Positions 36,960 to 44,770 of a DNA stretch of 64,000 nt are shown in pieces. The notes under the pieces are model-generated. The model searched no databases and was not told where the DNA came from. It worked only from the letters and a program-made list of their open reading frames with translations. Source of the DNA: Bacteroidales bacterium (GTDB taxonomy: Bacteria; Bacteroidota; Bacteroidia; Bacteroidales; FEN-979); assembly GCA_023229525.1 (NCBI GenBank), contig JALNZC010000010.1:1-64000 (forward strand), in the 5' to 3' direction. The translations under genes and the position numbers were made by a program. Position 1 is the first letter of the stretch. Each line of letters begins with the position of its first letter.

Positions 36960-37271
36960 TCAGAAAAGCTCAATACAATTTTTCATAATGTGCAAAAGAA
37001 AATCGTCTCCTTTTTCGAAGTAATGGGTTGGATAAGGATGCGTTTCAATAATCGGATAACGGATATTGATTTTGCTGTAAAGATTCAGGTTTTCAAAAAC
37101 GTTTTCAGAAAATTGATCTGAAATCAGCAATAAATCAATGTCGGATCCTTCATGAAACGTATTCGATGCAAAAGAACCGAATAAATAAACATGTTCAAAA
37201 AAAAGTCCATGTTCACGACATTCCATTACAAATGCTCTTGCTGTTATTACTGCGTCTGACTGATCAACCAT
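36960..37271 (-). CDS. MNT-type minimal nucleotidyltransferase
   Basis: The 103-residue product has the MNT signature YLFGSFASNTFHEGSDIDLLLI (residues about 29-50), with GS and the D-x-D metal motif, and a later acidic strand region IIETHPYP. In MntA-HepT systems this protein is the antitoxin that adds AMP to the HEPN toxin. Its 5' end overlaps by 25 bp a short HEPN-like gene, as expected for such a pair, but that partner is truncated, so the antitoxin may be an orphan. Confidence 0.85.
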   Translation of the reverse strand: MVDQSDAVITARAFVMECREHGLFFEHVYLFGSFASNTFHEGSDIDLLLISDQFSENVFENLNLYSKINIRYPIIETHPYPTHYFEKGDDFLLHIMKNCIELF

Positions 37272-37480
37272 TTCCTTAATTCGTTACATTTTTCAATCAT
37301 GTTTAATGTAAAAGCTTCGTTACAAAGCTTATAAATCTGTGAAATGTATTCCGGATAGCGGCCTTCCAGTTGAAACCGGTTAAGATTTAATAAAAATCCG
37401 GCTACGGTCACATTAGGACGGCTGGGAGGATTAAAGGGCGGTAAGGCCAGAGCAGAGAAGTTATCTCCCGAAAGTCGCAA
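37247..37480 (-). pseudogene. HEPN-domain remnant, N-terminus missing
   Basis: The 77-residue product ends with NRFQLEGRYPEYISQIYKLCNEAFTLNMIEKCNELRKWLI, which matches the C-terminal half of HEPN proteins, including the RYP motif. The expected N-terminal helices (about 50 residues) are absent; the first 27 residues are proline-rich and unlike HEPN. No other frame upstream supplies them. I read it as a toxin gene that has lost its 5' half. Confidence 0.6.
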
Positions 37481-37531
37481 GCAAATAGCGAAGATGGGCG
37501 CTATAAAAAGTGGGGGAAATCAAAATAATAG

Positions 37532-38140
37532 TTACAGTATAAAGTCTGCGTGTTCCTTAAGAAGAAGTTTAATTTGTGCCTGTCTCATCGCATCAAGATA
37601 AATCCATAATCCCTCTTTTCTTGCATATTTCATTGGTGATACAAAATCTGAGTCTCCTGCTATTAACACTATTTTGTCAACCGTTTTTTTAGTTGCCATC
37701 CACGCAATATCCATTCCTATCTTCATGTCAACCCCCTTTTGTTTAAAATCGGGTCTTGGAGGAGCCGTCGGATTTGCAATGTCTATTTTCCATCCATCAA
37801 ATGACAATTCGCCCAGTCGTAATGCTAATTGGTTCATTGTTTTTAAATCTTTATGAAAAGCATTTGATGCTATAAATACCGTACTTTGGCTAAAATCCAT
37901 TTGCCCACCCCCTGGTCTTGTTTCTATTCCGCCATATGGTCTACAATCATAATAGAACGCTCTAAATAATACATCCTGTGAATTATGATCATATACAGTA
38001 GTAAGTGCATTAATTCGCACCATAACATCATTTATATAGTCGTTAACCTGTGAGGCGCGTGGTTCGGCTCGATGAAGATAACAATATCTTTTTCTGAAAA
38101 ACGCCCCATCAAATAATATGGCAACTTTATAAATGTTCAT
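37532..38140 (-). CDS. NYN-domain (LabA/DUF88) ribonuclease-like protein
   Basis: The 202-residue product has the PIN-like NYN core: VAILFDGAFFRKR with the first catalytic Asp near residue 10, VDMKIGMDIAWMATKK with further acidic residues, and IVLIAGDSDFVSPMKYARKEG, the typical GDSDF motif. NYN proteins are Mg2+-dependent RNases or RNA processing factors; the substrate here is unknown. It is transcribed away from the nuo operon and next to the HEPN/MNT remnant. Confidence 0.9.
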   Translation of the reverse strand: MNIYKVAILFDGAFFRKRYCYLHRAEPRASQVNDYINDVMVRINALTTVYDHNSQDVLFRAFYYDCRPYGGIETRPGGGQMDFSQSTVFIASNAFHKDLKTMNQLALRLGELSFDGWKIDIANPTAPPRPDFKQKGVDMKIGMDIAWMATKKTVDKIVLIAGDSDFVSPMKYARKEGLWIYLDAMRQAQIKLLLKEHADFIL

Positions 38141-38160
38141 AAAAACTGGTTATGATAAAA

Positions 38161-38206
38161 CGAGGACTGCCACGTATCCATTCTACATAGACCGCGGCAG
38201 TCATTT
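38161..38206 (+). terminator. hairpin followed by T-tract in the gap before nuoA
   Basis: GACTGCC and GGCAGTC (stem of 7) are followed by ATTTTTTT. No + strand gene ends here, so if it acts as a terminator it would stop read-through or leader transcription into nuoA. It could also be a leader attenuator or a chance structure. Confidence 0.35.
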
Positions 38207-38340
38207 TTTTGCCGACCTATCGGCGTTCGGATTAAATATTTTAATGAGCAAATATAACTATTTTTTCTATAATGTCAAGGTTTTCTATAAAAAACATGCT
38301 TATTTTAATGTGATTTTTTTCACGAAACTTAAAAAATGAT

Positions 38341-38348
38341 TATTTTTG
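38341..38348 (+). promoter_or_regulatory. Bacteroidota -7 promoter motif upstream of nuoA
   Basis: TATTTTTG fits TAnnTTTG and lies 28 bp before the nuoA start, in an AT-rich stretch. It is the best candidate for the start of the nuo operon. Confidence 0.5.
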
Positions 38349-38375
38349 TAAAGACTAATTCCAAATAATGGAATA

Positions 38376-38759
38376 ATGGAAAGAAACTTCATTCCATCGG
38401 ACTATATTCCCGTACTGGTTCAGTCAGTCGTGGCATCTGGATTTGTTATTGTAACGATGTTCCTTACCCACTTTATCGGCGGGAAGAGGAAAAAATTGCA
38501 TACCCTGGGTAAAGATAAAAACTTTGAATGTGGTATCGAGGTCAAAGGAAATGCACGGTTTCCCTTTTCCGTAAAATATTTCCTGATAGCAATACTCTTT
38601 GTTCTTTTTGATGTGGAGATCATTTTTTTTTACCCCTGGGCTATAAACTTCAAGGATTCAGGATGGGAAGGATTCTGGCCGATGATCCTGTTCCTGGGAT
38701 TTCTTCTCTTCGGATTTTATTACATTTTCAGAAAGGGAGCGTTTAATTGGGAAGATTGA
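38376..38759 (+). CDS. nuoA: NADH-quinone oxidoreductase subunit A
   Basis: The 127-residue membrane subunit has three helices and the conserved loop FECGIEVKGNARFPFSVKYFLIAILFVLFDVEIIFFYPWA. This loop lies near the quinone chamber of respiratory complex I. It is the first gene of the nuo operon, and its 3' end is only 8 bp before nuoB. Confidence 0.97.
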   Translation: MERNFIPSDYIPVLVQSVVASGFVIVTMFLTHFIGGKRKKLHTLGKDKNFECGIEVKGNARFPFSVKYFLIAILFVLFDVEIIFFYPWAINFKDSGWEGFWPMILFLGFLLFGFYYIFRKGAFNWED

Positions 38760-38767
38760 GATATAAA

Positions 38768-39328
38768 ATGCCAAAAGAACCAATAACATATAGTAAAGTT
38801 AACCCGCCGGATGGCTATCAGGCGCCCGGCTTGTTTGCCACAACCTTCGACAAGGTGATTGGCCTGGCCCGCAAGAACTCCATCTGGCCTTTACCGTTTG
38901 CAACCTCATGTTGCGGTATCGAATTTATGGCCACTATGGGCGCTCATTACGACCTTGGGCGGTTTGGTGCGGAACGGCTCAGTTTCAGTCCGCGCCAGGC
39001 CGACCTTTTAATGGTAATGGGGACCATTGCAAAAAAGATGGCGCCGGTGGTTCAGCAAGTCTATGCTCAAATGGCCGAACCGCGGTGGGTACTCGCTGTC
39101 GGGGCCTGTGCTTCAAGCGGCGGAATTTTCGACACCTACAGTGTGCTCCAGGGTATCGATCTTGTTGTGCCTGTGGATGTTTATGTTCCAGGGTGCCCGC
39201 CCCGGCCGGAACAGATCATCGAAGGATTCATGAAGATCCAGGATCTGGTAGGGAAAGAATCTTTACGACGACGATACTCTCAGGAATACAAGGATTTACT
39301 ATCGCAATATGGGATATTCTCACCATAG
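38768..39328 (+). CDS. nuoB: NADH-quinone oxidoreductase subunit B
   Basis: I start the gene at ATG 38768 (MPKEPITYSK); an upstream TTG at 38747 lies inside nuoA. The product (186 residues) carries the four cysteines of cluster N2: the tandem pair in FATSCCGIEFMA, one in VGACASSGG and one in VPGCPPRPE. N2 passes electrons to quinone. Its stop codon is followed 3 bp later by a palindromic repeat (39331-39401). Confidence 0.97.
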   Translation: MPKEPITYSKVNPPDGYQAPGLFATTFDKVIGLARKNSIWPLPFATSCCGIEFMATMGAHYDLGRFGAERLSFSPRQADLLMVMGTIAKKMAPVVQQVYAQMAEPRWVLAVGACASSGGIFDTYSVLQGIDLVVPVDVYVPGCPPRPEQIIEGFMKIQDLVGKESLRRRYSQEYKDLLSQYGIFSP

Positions 39329-39330
39329 GG

Positions 39331-39401
39331 TTGAGACGTATCGCGAAGAGACGCACTGCGGTGCGTCTCTTCGCGGTGCGTCTCTTCGCGGTGCGTCTCA
39401 A
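39331..39401. repeat. palindrome with 15-bp tandem units between nuoB and nuoC
   Basis: TTGAGACGTATCGCGAAGAG (39331) with ACGCAC forms the left arm. The right side has two exact copies of GTGCGTCTCTTCGCG (39361 and 39376) followed by GTGCGTCTCAA. The outer arms pair over 26 bp with two mismatches, the extra 15-mer being an internal duplication. Confidence 0.95.
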
Positions 39402-39426
39402 CTCACCGAAACGGTTAAATAGCAAA

Positions 39427-39921
39427 ATGGAAAACACAACGATCATCGATAACCTATACAAAGAATTCGGCCGGGATATTTTTGAGGTCGACACGGCAAC
39501 GGATATCCTGACCGTTACCGTTGCCAGCCCTGTATCCCATGAGGTGATCCGTTTCCTCAAGGAAAATCCATTGCTCCGCTTTAACTTCCTGACCACGTTA
39601 TGTGGTATCCATTATCCCGATCGCGGATTACCGCTTGGTGTTGTTTACCATCTGCACAATTTGACAGATAACAATCGCATCCGGATCAAAACATTTATTA
39701 CCACAACCACTCCAAATCTCCCCTCTGTTACGGATCTTTTCTTTGCTGCCAATTGGATGGAACGTGAAACCTACGATTTTTACGGAATAATCTTTGAGGG
39801 GCATCCCAACCTGAAACGGATTTTAAATGTAGATTATATGGATTATTTCCCCATGAGGAAAGAATATCCACTGGAAGACCAAACGCGGAAAGACAAGGAT
39901 GACAGGTACTTCGGAAGATGA
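39427..39921 (+). CDS. nuoC: NADH-quinone oxidoreductase subunit C
   Basis: The product is 164 residues from ATG 39427 (MENTTIIDNLYKEFGRD). It has the 30-kDa subunit pattern: FNFLTTLCGIHYPD, then SVTDLFFAANWMERETYDFYGIIFEGHPNLKRIL and DYFPMRKEYPLED. NuoC is a separate gene, not fused to NuoD. The reading frame is open far upstream through the palindrome, but that part is a shadow of nuoB. Confidence 0.96.
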   Translation: MENTTIIDNLYKEFGRDIFEVDTATDILTVTVASPVSHEVIRFLKENPLLRFNFLTTLCGIHYPDRGLPLGVVYHLHNLTDNNRIRIKTFITTTTPNLPSVTDLFFAANWMERETYDFYGIIFEGHPNLKRILNVDYMDYFPMRKEYPLEDQTRKDKDDRYFGR

Positions 39922-39927
39922 TGGAAA

Positions 39928-40010
39928 GGAATATTGAATATTGATCAACGAAGAAGGAATTTTGAAATGAATAATAGAACAATAGACCATTTGAACAATA
40001 GAAGTATGAA
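39928..40010 (+). repeat. 9-bp unit array between nuoC and nuoD
   Basis: GGAATATTGAATATTGATCA is followed by ATAATAGAACAATAGACC and TTGAACAATAGAAGTATGAA. These units link the GAATATTGA family with the AGAACAATAG family of element C (47628-48218). The stretch 40048-40078 has three CTCGCTAC-like octamers. Confidence 0.8.
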
Positions 40011-40083
40011 GTTTGCCGGCGATCGTTGTAATTTCAATACCTATCTGATAGTTTCGCCATCTCGCTACCTCGCTACCTGAAAG

Positions 40084-41259
40084 ATGCCTGAACAACCTCC
40101 ATATACCACCCTGAATCTCGGCCCCACCCATCCGGCCACGCACGGCATTTTCCAGAATGTGCTGACGATGGACGGGGAGACGATCATCGATACGCAACAA
40201 ACCATCGGATACATTCACCGTGCTTTTGAAAAAATTGCCGAACACCGGTCATATTATCAGATAACTACCCTGACCGACCGGATGAACTATTGTTCCGCGC
40301 CCATCAATAACATAGGATGGCACATGACGGTAGAAAAACTGTTGGGCATCAAAACCACTAAACGTATTGATTATCTGCGGATCATACTGATGGAACTGGC
40401 CCGTATCACTGACCATCTCATTTGTAACAGCGTGATCGGGGTCGATAGCGGTGCACTGACGGGATTTATTTATGTTTTTCAGGAACGAGAGAAGATCTAT
40501 GAGATCTATGAAGAAATTTCCGGTGCCCGTCTTACTACCAACATGGGCCGGATCGGAGGTTTTGAACGCGATATCAACCCGGCCGCGGTACAAAAGATCA
40601 GGGATCTGATCAAACGACTTCCCGCCATTTTAAAAGAATTCGAAAAGTTGTTGATGCGAAACCGGATCTTCATGGACCGTACCATCGGAGTTGGCCCCAT
40701 CAGCGCTGAAAGAGCCCTGAACTATGGTTTTACCGGTCCGAATCTGCGTGCCGCGGGAGTGGACTTCGACGTCCGGGTGATGACACCGTACAGTAGTTAC
40801 AATGATTTTGAATTTACGATACCGGTTGGAACCAATGGCGATACGTACGACCGTTTTTGTGTCAGACAGGAAGAACTATGGCAAAGTTTGAAACTTGTAA
40901 GCGATGCCCTGGAAAACCTTCCGGAAGGAAAATATTATGTGGATGTACCTCAGTTTTACCTGCCTCCCAAAGAGGAGGTTTATTCAAAAATGGAAGCGCT
41001 GATCTGGCACTTTAAGATCGTGATGGGCGAAATAGATGTGCCGGTAGGAGAGGTTTATCATTCTGTGGAGGGCAGCAACGGAGAACTCGGGTTTTATCTC
41101 GTCAGCGATGGAGGCCGTACCCCGTACCGGTTGCATTTCCGCAGACCCTGTTTTATCTATTACCAGGCCTTACCGGAAATGATCCGCGGTGGCGTTTTGT
41201 CGGATGCGATTTTAACAATGAGCAGTATGAATGTGATAGCAGGGGAGTTGGATGCTTAG
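40084..41259 (+). CDS. nuoD: NADH-quinone oxidoreductase subunit D
   Basis: The 391-residue product has the 49-kDa subunit signatures: LGPTHPATHGIFQNVLTMDGE, the quinone-site HRAFEKIAEHRSYYQ and LTDRMNYCSAP, the helix ARLTTNMGRIGGFERD, and the C-terminal PYRLHFRRPCFIYYQALPEM. Together with NuoB it forms the quinone reduction site. It is intact. Confidence 0.97.
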   Translation: MPEQPPYTTLNLGPTHPATHGIFQNVLTMDGETIIDTQQTIGYIHRAFEKIAEHRSYYQITTLTDRMNYCSAPINNIGWHMTVEKLLGIKTTKRIDYLRIILMELARITDHLICNSVIGVDSGALTGFIYVFQEREKIYEIYEEISGARLTTNMGRIGGFERDINPAAVQKIRDLIKRLPAILKEFEKLLMRNRIFMDRTIGVGPISAERALNYGFTGPNLRAAGVDFDVRVMTPYSSYNDFEFTIPVGTNGDTYDRFCVRQEELWQSLKLVSDALENLPEGKYYVDVPQFYLPPKEEVYSKMEALIWHFKIVMGEIDVPVGEVYHSVEGSNGELGFYLVSDGGRTPYRLHFRRPCFIYYQALPEMIRGGVLSDAILTMSSMNVIAGELDA

Positions 41260-41261
41260 TA

Positions 41262-41371
41262 TAACTTAAAACTTATAACTCAAAATTCAAAACTCAAATT
41301 TCGTTTCATTGTTACAGGTTTTACATTTTGAGATGAATTTTTGAGTTTTGAACTTTGCACTTTGAGTTTAT
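41262..41371. repeat. gene-less inverted repeat of CTCAAAA/TTTTGAG units between nuoD and nuoE
   Basis: The left arm (41262-41299; AACTTAAAACTTATAACTCA, AAATTCAAAACTC) and the right arm (41326-41371; TTTTGAGATGAATTTTTGAG, TTTTGAACTTTGCACTTTGAG) are inverted relatives around a 26-bp spacer. The structure is like the arms of element B without its gene. Confidence 0.88.
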
Positions 41372-41385
41372 CATTAAATTGAAAA

Positions 41386-41967
41386 ATGTCAGATATCAAG
41401 GTCAACCATCATCTGTTCACAAAAGAAGGTAGCCCGGTCGCCTTTTCGCCGGAGACACTCGGCAAGATTGAAGTATTGATCGGCCATTATCCCGCCGGGC
41501 AGCAGAAATCTGCATTATTGCCCATCCTGCATATTGCCCAGGAGGAACTGGGCGGATATCTCTCGGTGGATGTGATGGATTATGTTGCGGAACAGTTGAA
41601 TATTCAACCCATTGAAGTTTATGAAGTGGCCACCTTTTATTCCATGTTTTATCTTGAAAAAACGGGTAAATATGTAATTGAAGTATGCCGTACGGGTCCG
41701 TGTGCCATTTCCGGTGGTGAAAAAATCATCGATCATCTGAAAAAAACACTTGAGATAAACACGGATGAGACCACTCCCGACGGACTTTTTACACTGAAAG
41801 AGGTGGAATGCCTGGGTTCTTGTGGAACAGCCCCGGTGATGCAGATCAACACGGAATTTTATGAGCAATTGACAAAAGAAAAAATCGATCAGATATTAAA
41901 AGAGTTGAAGGAAAACGCAAATCAGGATAAACCGCACGGTTCGAAATGGGTGGAAAAATTCTTTTAG
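41386..41967 (+). CDS. nuoE: NADH-quinone oxidoreductase subunit E
   Basis: The 193-residue product has the 24-kDa fold with LLPILHIAQEELGGYLS, VYEVATFYSMF and the four cysteines of cluster N1a in EVCRTGPCAISGGE and VECLGSCGTAPVMQI. The 3' end overlaps nuoF by 22 bp. Confidence 0.97.
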   Translation: MSDIKVNHHLFTKEGSPVAFSPETLGKIEVLIGHYPAGQQKSALLPILHIAQEELGGYLSVDVMDYVAEQLNIQPIEVYEVATFYSMFYLEKTGKYVIEVCRTGPCAISGGEKIIDHLKKTLEINTDETTPDGLFTLKEVECLGSCGTAPVMQINTEFYEQLTKEKIDQILKELKENANQDKPHGSKWVEKFF

Positions 41968-43277
41968 CGAATATGGATGTTCCGGGTATCCGGGATTTCG
42001 ACGTGTACCACGCCAGCGGAGGATATAAGTCCGTGGAAAAAGCGTTACGGGATATGACGCCGGCGCAGGTGGCGGCTGAAGTGACCCGATCCGGATTACG
42101 GGGCAGGGGAGGCGCAGGATTCCCGACCGGATTGAAATGGAGTTTTCTTGATAAAAAACCGGATAAACCCCGCTTCTTGGTGTGTAATGCCGATGAGAGC
42201 GAACCAGGGACATTTAAGGATCGTTATCTGATGCAGCACCTACCCCATCTTCTCATCGAGGGTTTGATCGTTTCAAGTTATGCGCTGGGTGTGAAATCCT
42301 GTTATATTTATATCCGGGGGGAATTCAAATACCTCGTCGGGATACTCGAAAAAGCCATACGGGAAGCACATCTGCATGGTTTTCTAGGCGAGAATATCCT
42401 GGGAACAGGTTTTGGTCTTCAAATTTATGTACACCCCGGCGCCGGAGCTTATATCTGCGGAGAGGAGACAGCACTGCTCGAATCACTCGAAGGAAAACGC
42501 GGTAATCCCCGGATTAAACCGCCATTCCCGGCCTTCAAAGGATTATATGGTTGTCCCACAGTTGTAAATAATGTGGAAACACTGGCTACAATCGGACCCA
42601 TCATCAATATGGGTGGCGAAGCCTATTCGAAGATCGGCAAAGGCAAGAGTACCGGGACCAAGCTTATATCAGCCTGCGGAAATATCAACAAACCCGGCGT
42701 ATATGAGATCGAGATGGGACTTCCGGTTAAAGATTTTATTTATGGAGATGCATACTGTGGCGGTATCGCCAATGATAAAAAGCTCAAAGCCGTTATCCCG
42801 GGTGGTTCATCGGTCCCAATCCTGCCTGCTGATCTGATTGTCAACACAGCCAGTGGCGTTCAGCGGTTAATGACATTTGAATCCATGGCCGATGGCGATT
42901 TTATCAGCGGGACCATGCTCGGTTCCGGTGGTTTCATTGTGTTTGATGAAGATGCATGCATCGTTCGCAACACATGGAACCTGACCCGTTTTTACCGTCA
43001 CGAATCGTGTGGACAGTGTTCACCCTGCCGTGAAGGGACCGGATGGATGGAAAATGTGCTTCACCGCATCGAACACGGTCAGGGAAAAATGTCGGACATC
43101 GACCTGCTGGTCAGGATTGCGAAAAACATCGAAGGGACCACTATTTGTCCGCTGGGAGATGCAGCTGCCTGGCCCGTCGCCAGCGCCATCAGGCACTTCC
43201 GCCATGAGTTTGAGGAGCATGTACTGCACCCCGCGGAGGTATTGGAAAAAGAACGGGGATTGCAGGCGGTTTATTGA
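41946..43277 (+). CDS. nuoF: NADH-quinone oxidoreductase subunit F
   Basis: The 443-residue product binds NADH and FMN and carries cluster N3. Signatures are GLRGRGGAGFPTGLKW (NADH/FMN), VCNADESEPGTFKDR, YICGEETALLESLEGKRG (FMN) and ESCGQCSPCREGTGWM plus a later cysteine in GTTICPLGDAAAWPV (N3). It starts inside nuoE; MGGKILLANMDVPG aligns with the usual start region of the family. Confidence 0.97.
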   Translation: MGGKILLANMDVPGIRDFDVYHASGGYKSVEKALRDMTPAQVAAEVTRSGLRGRGGAGFPTGLKWSFLDKKPDKPRFLVCNADESEPGTFKDRYLMQHLPHLLIEGLIVSSYALGVKSCYIYIRGEFKYLVGILEKAIREAHLHGFLGENILGTGFGLQIYVHPGAGAYICGEETALLESLEGKRGNPRIKPPFPAFKGLYGCPTVVNNVETLATIGPIINMGGEAYSKIGKGKSTGTKLISACGNINKPGVYEIEMGLPVKDFIYGDAYCGGIANDKKLKAVIPGGSSVPILPADLIVNTASGVQRLMTFESMADGDFISGTMLGSGGFIVFDEDACIVRNTWNLTRFYRHESCGQCSPCREGTGWMENVLHRIEHGQGKMSDIDLLVRIAKNIEGTTICPLGDAAAWPVASAIRHFRHEFEEHVLHPAEVLEKERGLQAVY

Positions 43278-43330
43278 ATATCGAATATTGAACAACGAAT
43301 TTTGAATTTTGAATTGAATAATTGAACAAT
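43278..43330 (+). repeat. GAATATTGAACAACGAATTT array after nuoF
   Basis: Units ATCGAATATTGAACAACGAA and TTTTGAATTTTGAATTGAAT and AATTGAACAATGAGG follow the nuoF stop. The first 39 bp are the near-exact reverse complement of 48181-48218, the outer end of element C's right arm. Confidence 0.88.
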
Positions 43331-43366
43331 GAGGCCACTCCGAAAAGTAGCTTATGGTAAATCTAC

Positions 43367-43497
43367 CCACCCCCAGCCCCTCCCTGTCCACAGGGAGGGG
43401 AGCATTTCTGATCCGGCAAAATACTGTATATCTTGTTATTGGGTATGGTGGCGCTTTTCCCCTCCCTTTTCAAGGGAGGGGTTGGGGGTGGGTAGAT
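43367..43497. repeat. C/G-rich inverted repeat with inner palindromes
   Basis: CACCCCCAGCCCCTCCCTG at the left pairs with GGGAGGGGTTGGGGGTGGGT at the right (outer arms of 24 bp). Each arm carries its own short hairpin: CCCTCCCTGTCCACAGGGAG on the left and CCCTCCCTTTTCAAGGGAGG on the right. 60 bp of unremarkable sequence lies between them. In the operon this would be a long stable hairpin. Confidence 0.85.
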
Positions 43498-43542
43498 TGG
43501 CTGCAAACCTTTTTCGCAGACTTCTCGGAGCAGGCTCAACAA

Positions 43543-43575
43543 TAGAATAATAGAACAATAGAAGTATGAAGTTAA
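43543..43575 (+). repeat. ATAATAGAACAATAGAAG units
   Basis: AACAATAGAATAATAGAACA, ATAGAAGTATGAAGTT matches the nuoC/nuoD array at 39970-40010 and the arm unit of element C. Confidence 0.75.
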
Positions 43576-43583
43576 ATTATCCG

Positions 43584-43765
43584 GCATCCATTTATCACTG
43601 ATTCTTTGACAAATAAATTTTGAATTTTGAGTTGTAGTTTTGACTTTTGAATTTTGAGTTTTGAATTACTTTTTGCATCCATTTATTTTGGATTCTTTGA
43701 CAGATAAATTTTGAATTTTGAGTTGTAGTTTTGACTTTTGAATTTTGAGTTTTGAATTACTTTTT
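43584..43765 (+). repeat. 91-bp tandem duplication of a TTTTGAG-type arm, upstream of nuoG
   Basis: Copies are 43584-43674 and 43675-43765. Each starts GCATCCATTTAT, goes through GATTCTTTGACA and AAATTTTGAATTTTGAG, then TTGTAGTTTTGACTTTTGAA and ends TTTTGAATTACTTTTT. The TTGAGTTGTAGTTTTGAC part is the same as the right arm of element B at 45204-45224. The 43766-43801 remainder holds no array. Confidence 0.95.
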
Positions 43766-43801
43766 AACCTCTGATTTTGATTAGTTTGACGGAATAGGCA
43801 A

Positions 43802-44770
43802 ATGATAAAAGTAACGATAGATAATGTAACCGTTGAAACAGAAGAGGGGACGACCATCCTCCAGGCGGCACGCAAGATCGGGGGTAAGATTATTCCTCCG
43901 GCAATGTGCTATTACTCCAAACTGAAAGGCTCGGGAGGGAAATGTCGGACCTGTCTTGTAAAAGTTTCCCAGTCTTCAACCAAGGATCCGCGACCCATGC
44001 CCAAACTGGTCGCTTCATGCAGTACCCCGGTGCAGGACGGAATGGTTGTTCAAAACCTGACCTCTCCCGAAGTGATTGAAGCACGCAAAGGAATCGTGGA
44101 ATTTCTACTGATCAACCATCCGCTTGATTGCCCGGTATGTGATCAGGCCGGTGAATGTGATCTGCAGGATCTAAGCTTCGGATTTGGAATGGCAGAGACC
44201 GCCACCGAAGAAGAACGCCGTGAATTCCCCGTGATCGATATCGGCGATTACATCAAATTGCACATGAATCGCTGTATTCTTTGCTACCGTTGTGTTTATG
44301 TAGCCGATCAATTGACGGATAAACGGTTGCATGGTGTTCTTTACCGGGGTGATGTCACCGAGATCAGCACTTTTATATCCAAGGGCATTGAAAATGATTT
44401 TTCCGGGAATATGATCGATGTATGTCCTGTGGGAGCGCTCACCGATAAAACGTTTCGCTTTAAAAGCCGGGTGTGGTTCCTCAAGCCTATGAATGTCCAC
44501 CGCGATTGCCCGAAATGTTCAGGAAAGGCAGTTGCCTGGATGTTCGGTAATGAGATCTACCGGATAACCGCACGAAAAGATAAATACGGGGAAGTGGAAG
44601 ACTTTATCTGCAACGAATGCCGGTTTGATAAAAAAAATCCTGCAGATTGGGTGATCGAAGGACCGCGACACATCATACGGCAATCGGTCATCTCCGCAAA
44701 TCACTATGAAAAGGAAGAGAAACCTTCAGTGATCAAACCGATTGAAGGGACAATGGAAAAACAAAAATAA
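43802..44770 (+). CDS. nuoG: NADH-quinone oxidoreductase subunit G, short form
   Basis: The 322-residue product has an N-terminal [2Fe-2S] domain (C36, C48 and C51 in AMCYYSKLKGSGGKCRTC, then VASCSTPVQDG), the His/Cys cluster region HPLDCPVCDQAGECDLQD, and a [4Fe-4S] site NRCILCYRCVYVAD, then NMIDVCPVGALTDK. It ends soon after RDCPKCSGKAVAWMF and lacks the large molybdopterin-like domain of the 900-residue E. coli protein. Short NuoG forms are seen in several Bacteroidota. It should still carry electrons from NuoE/NuoF to NuoI. Confidence 0.95.
   Translation: MIKVTIDNVTVETEEGTTILQAARKIGGKIIPPAMCYYSKLKGSGGKCRTCLVKVSQSSTKDPRPMPKLVASCSTPVQDGMVVQNLTSPEVIEARKGIVEFLLINHPLDCPVCDQAGECDLQDLSFGFGMAETATEEERREFPVIDIGDYIKLHMNRCILCYRCVYVADQLTDKRLHGVLYRGDVTEISTFISKGIENDFSGNMIDVCPVGALTDKTFRFKSRVWFLKPMNVHRDCPKCSGKAVAWMFGNEIYRITARKDKYGEVEDFICNECRFDKKNPADWVIEGPRHIIRQSVISANHYEKEEKPSVIKPIEGTMEKQK

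Noticed and set aside
38161..38206. Riboswitch upstream of nuoA
   Set aside because: Only a simple 7-bp hairpin with T-tract is visible; no known riboswitch core was recognised.
38908..39426. NuoC with a 170-residue N-terminal extension
   Set aside because: The upstream part is a shadow of nuoB and of the palindrome; NuoC homology begins at the ATG at 39427.
43354..43591. Short proteins in the nuoF/nuoG gap
   Set aside because: They are translations of the C/G-rich inverted repeat and of the TTTTGAA arrays.
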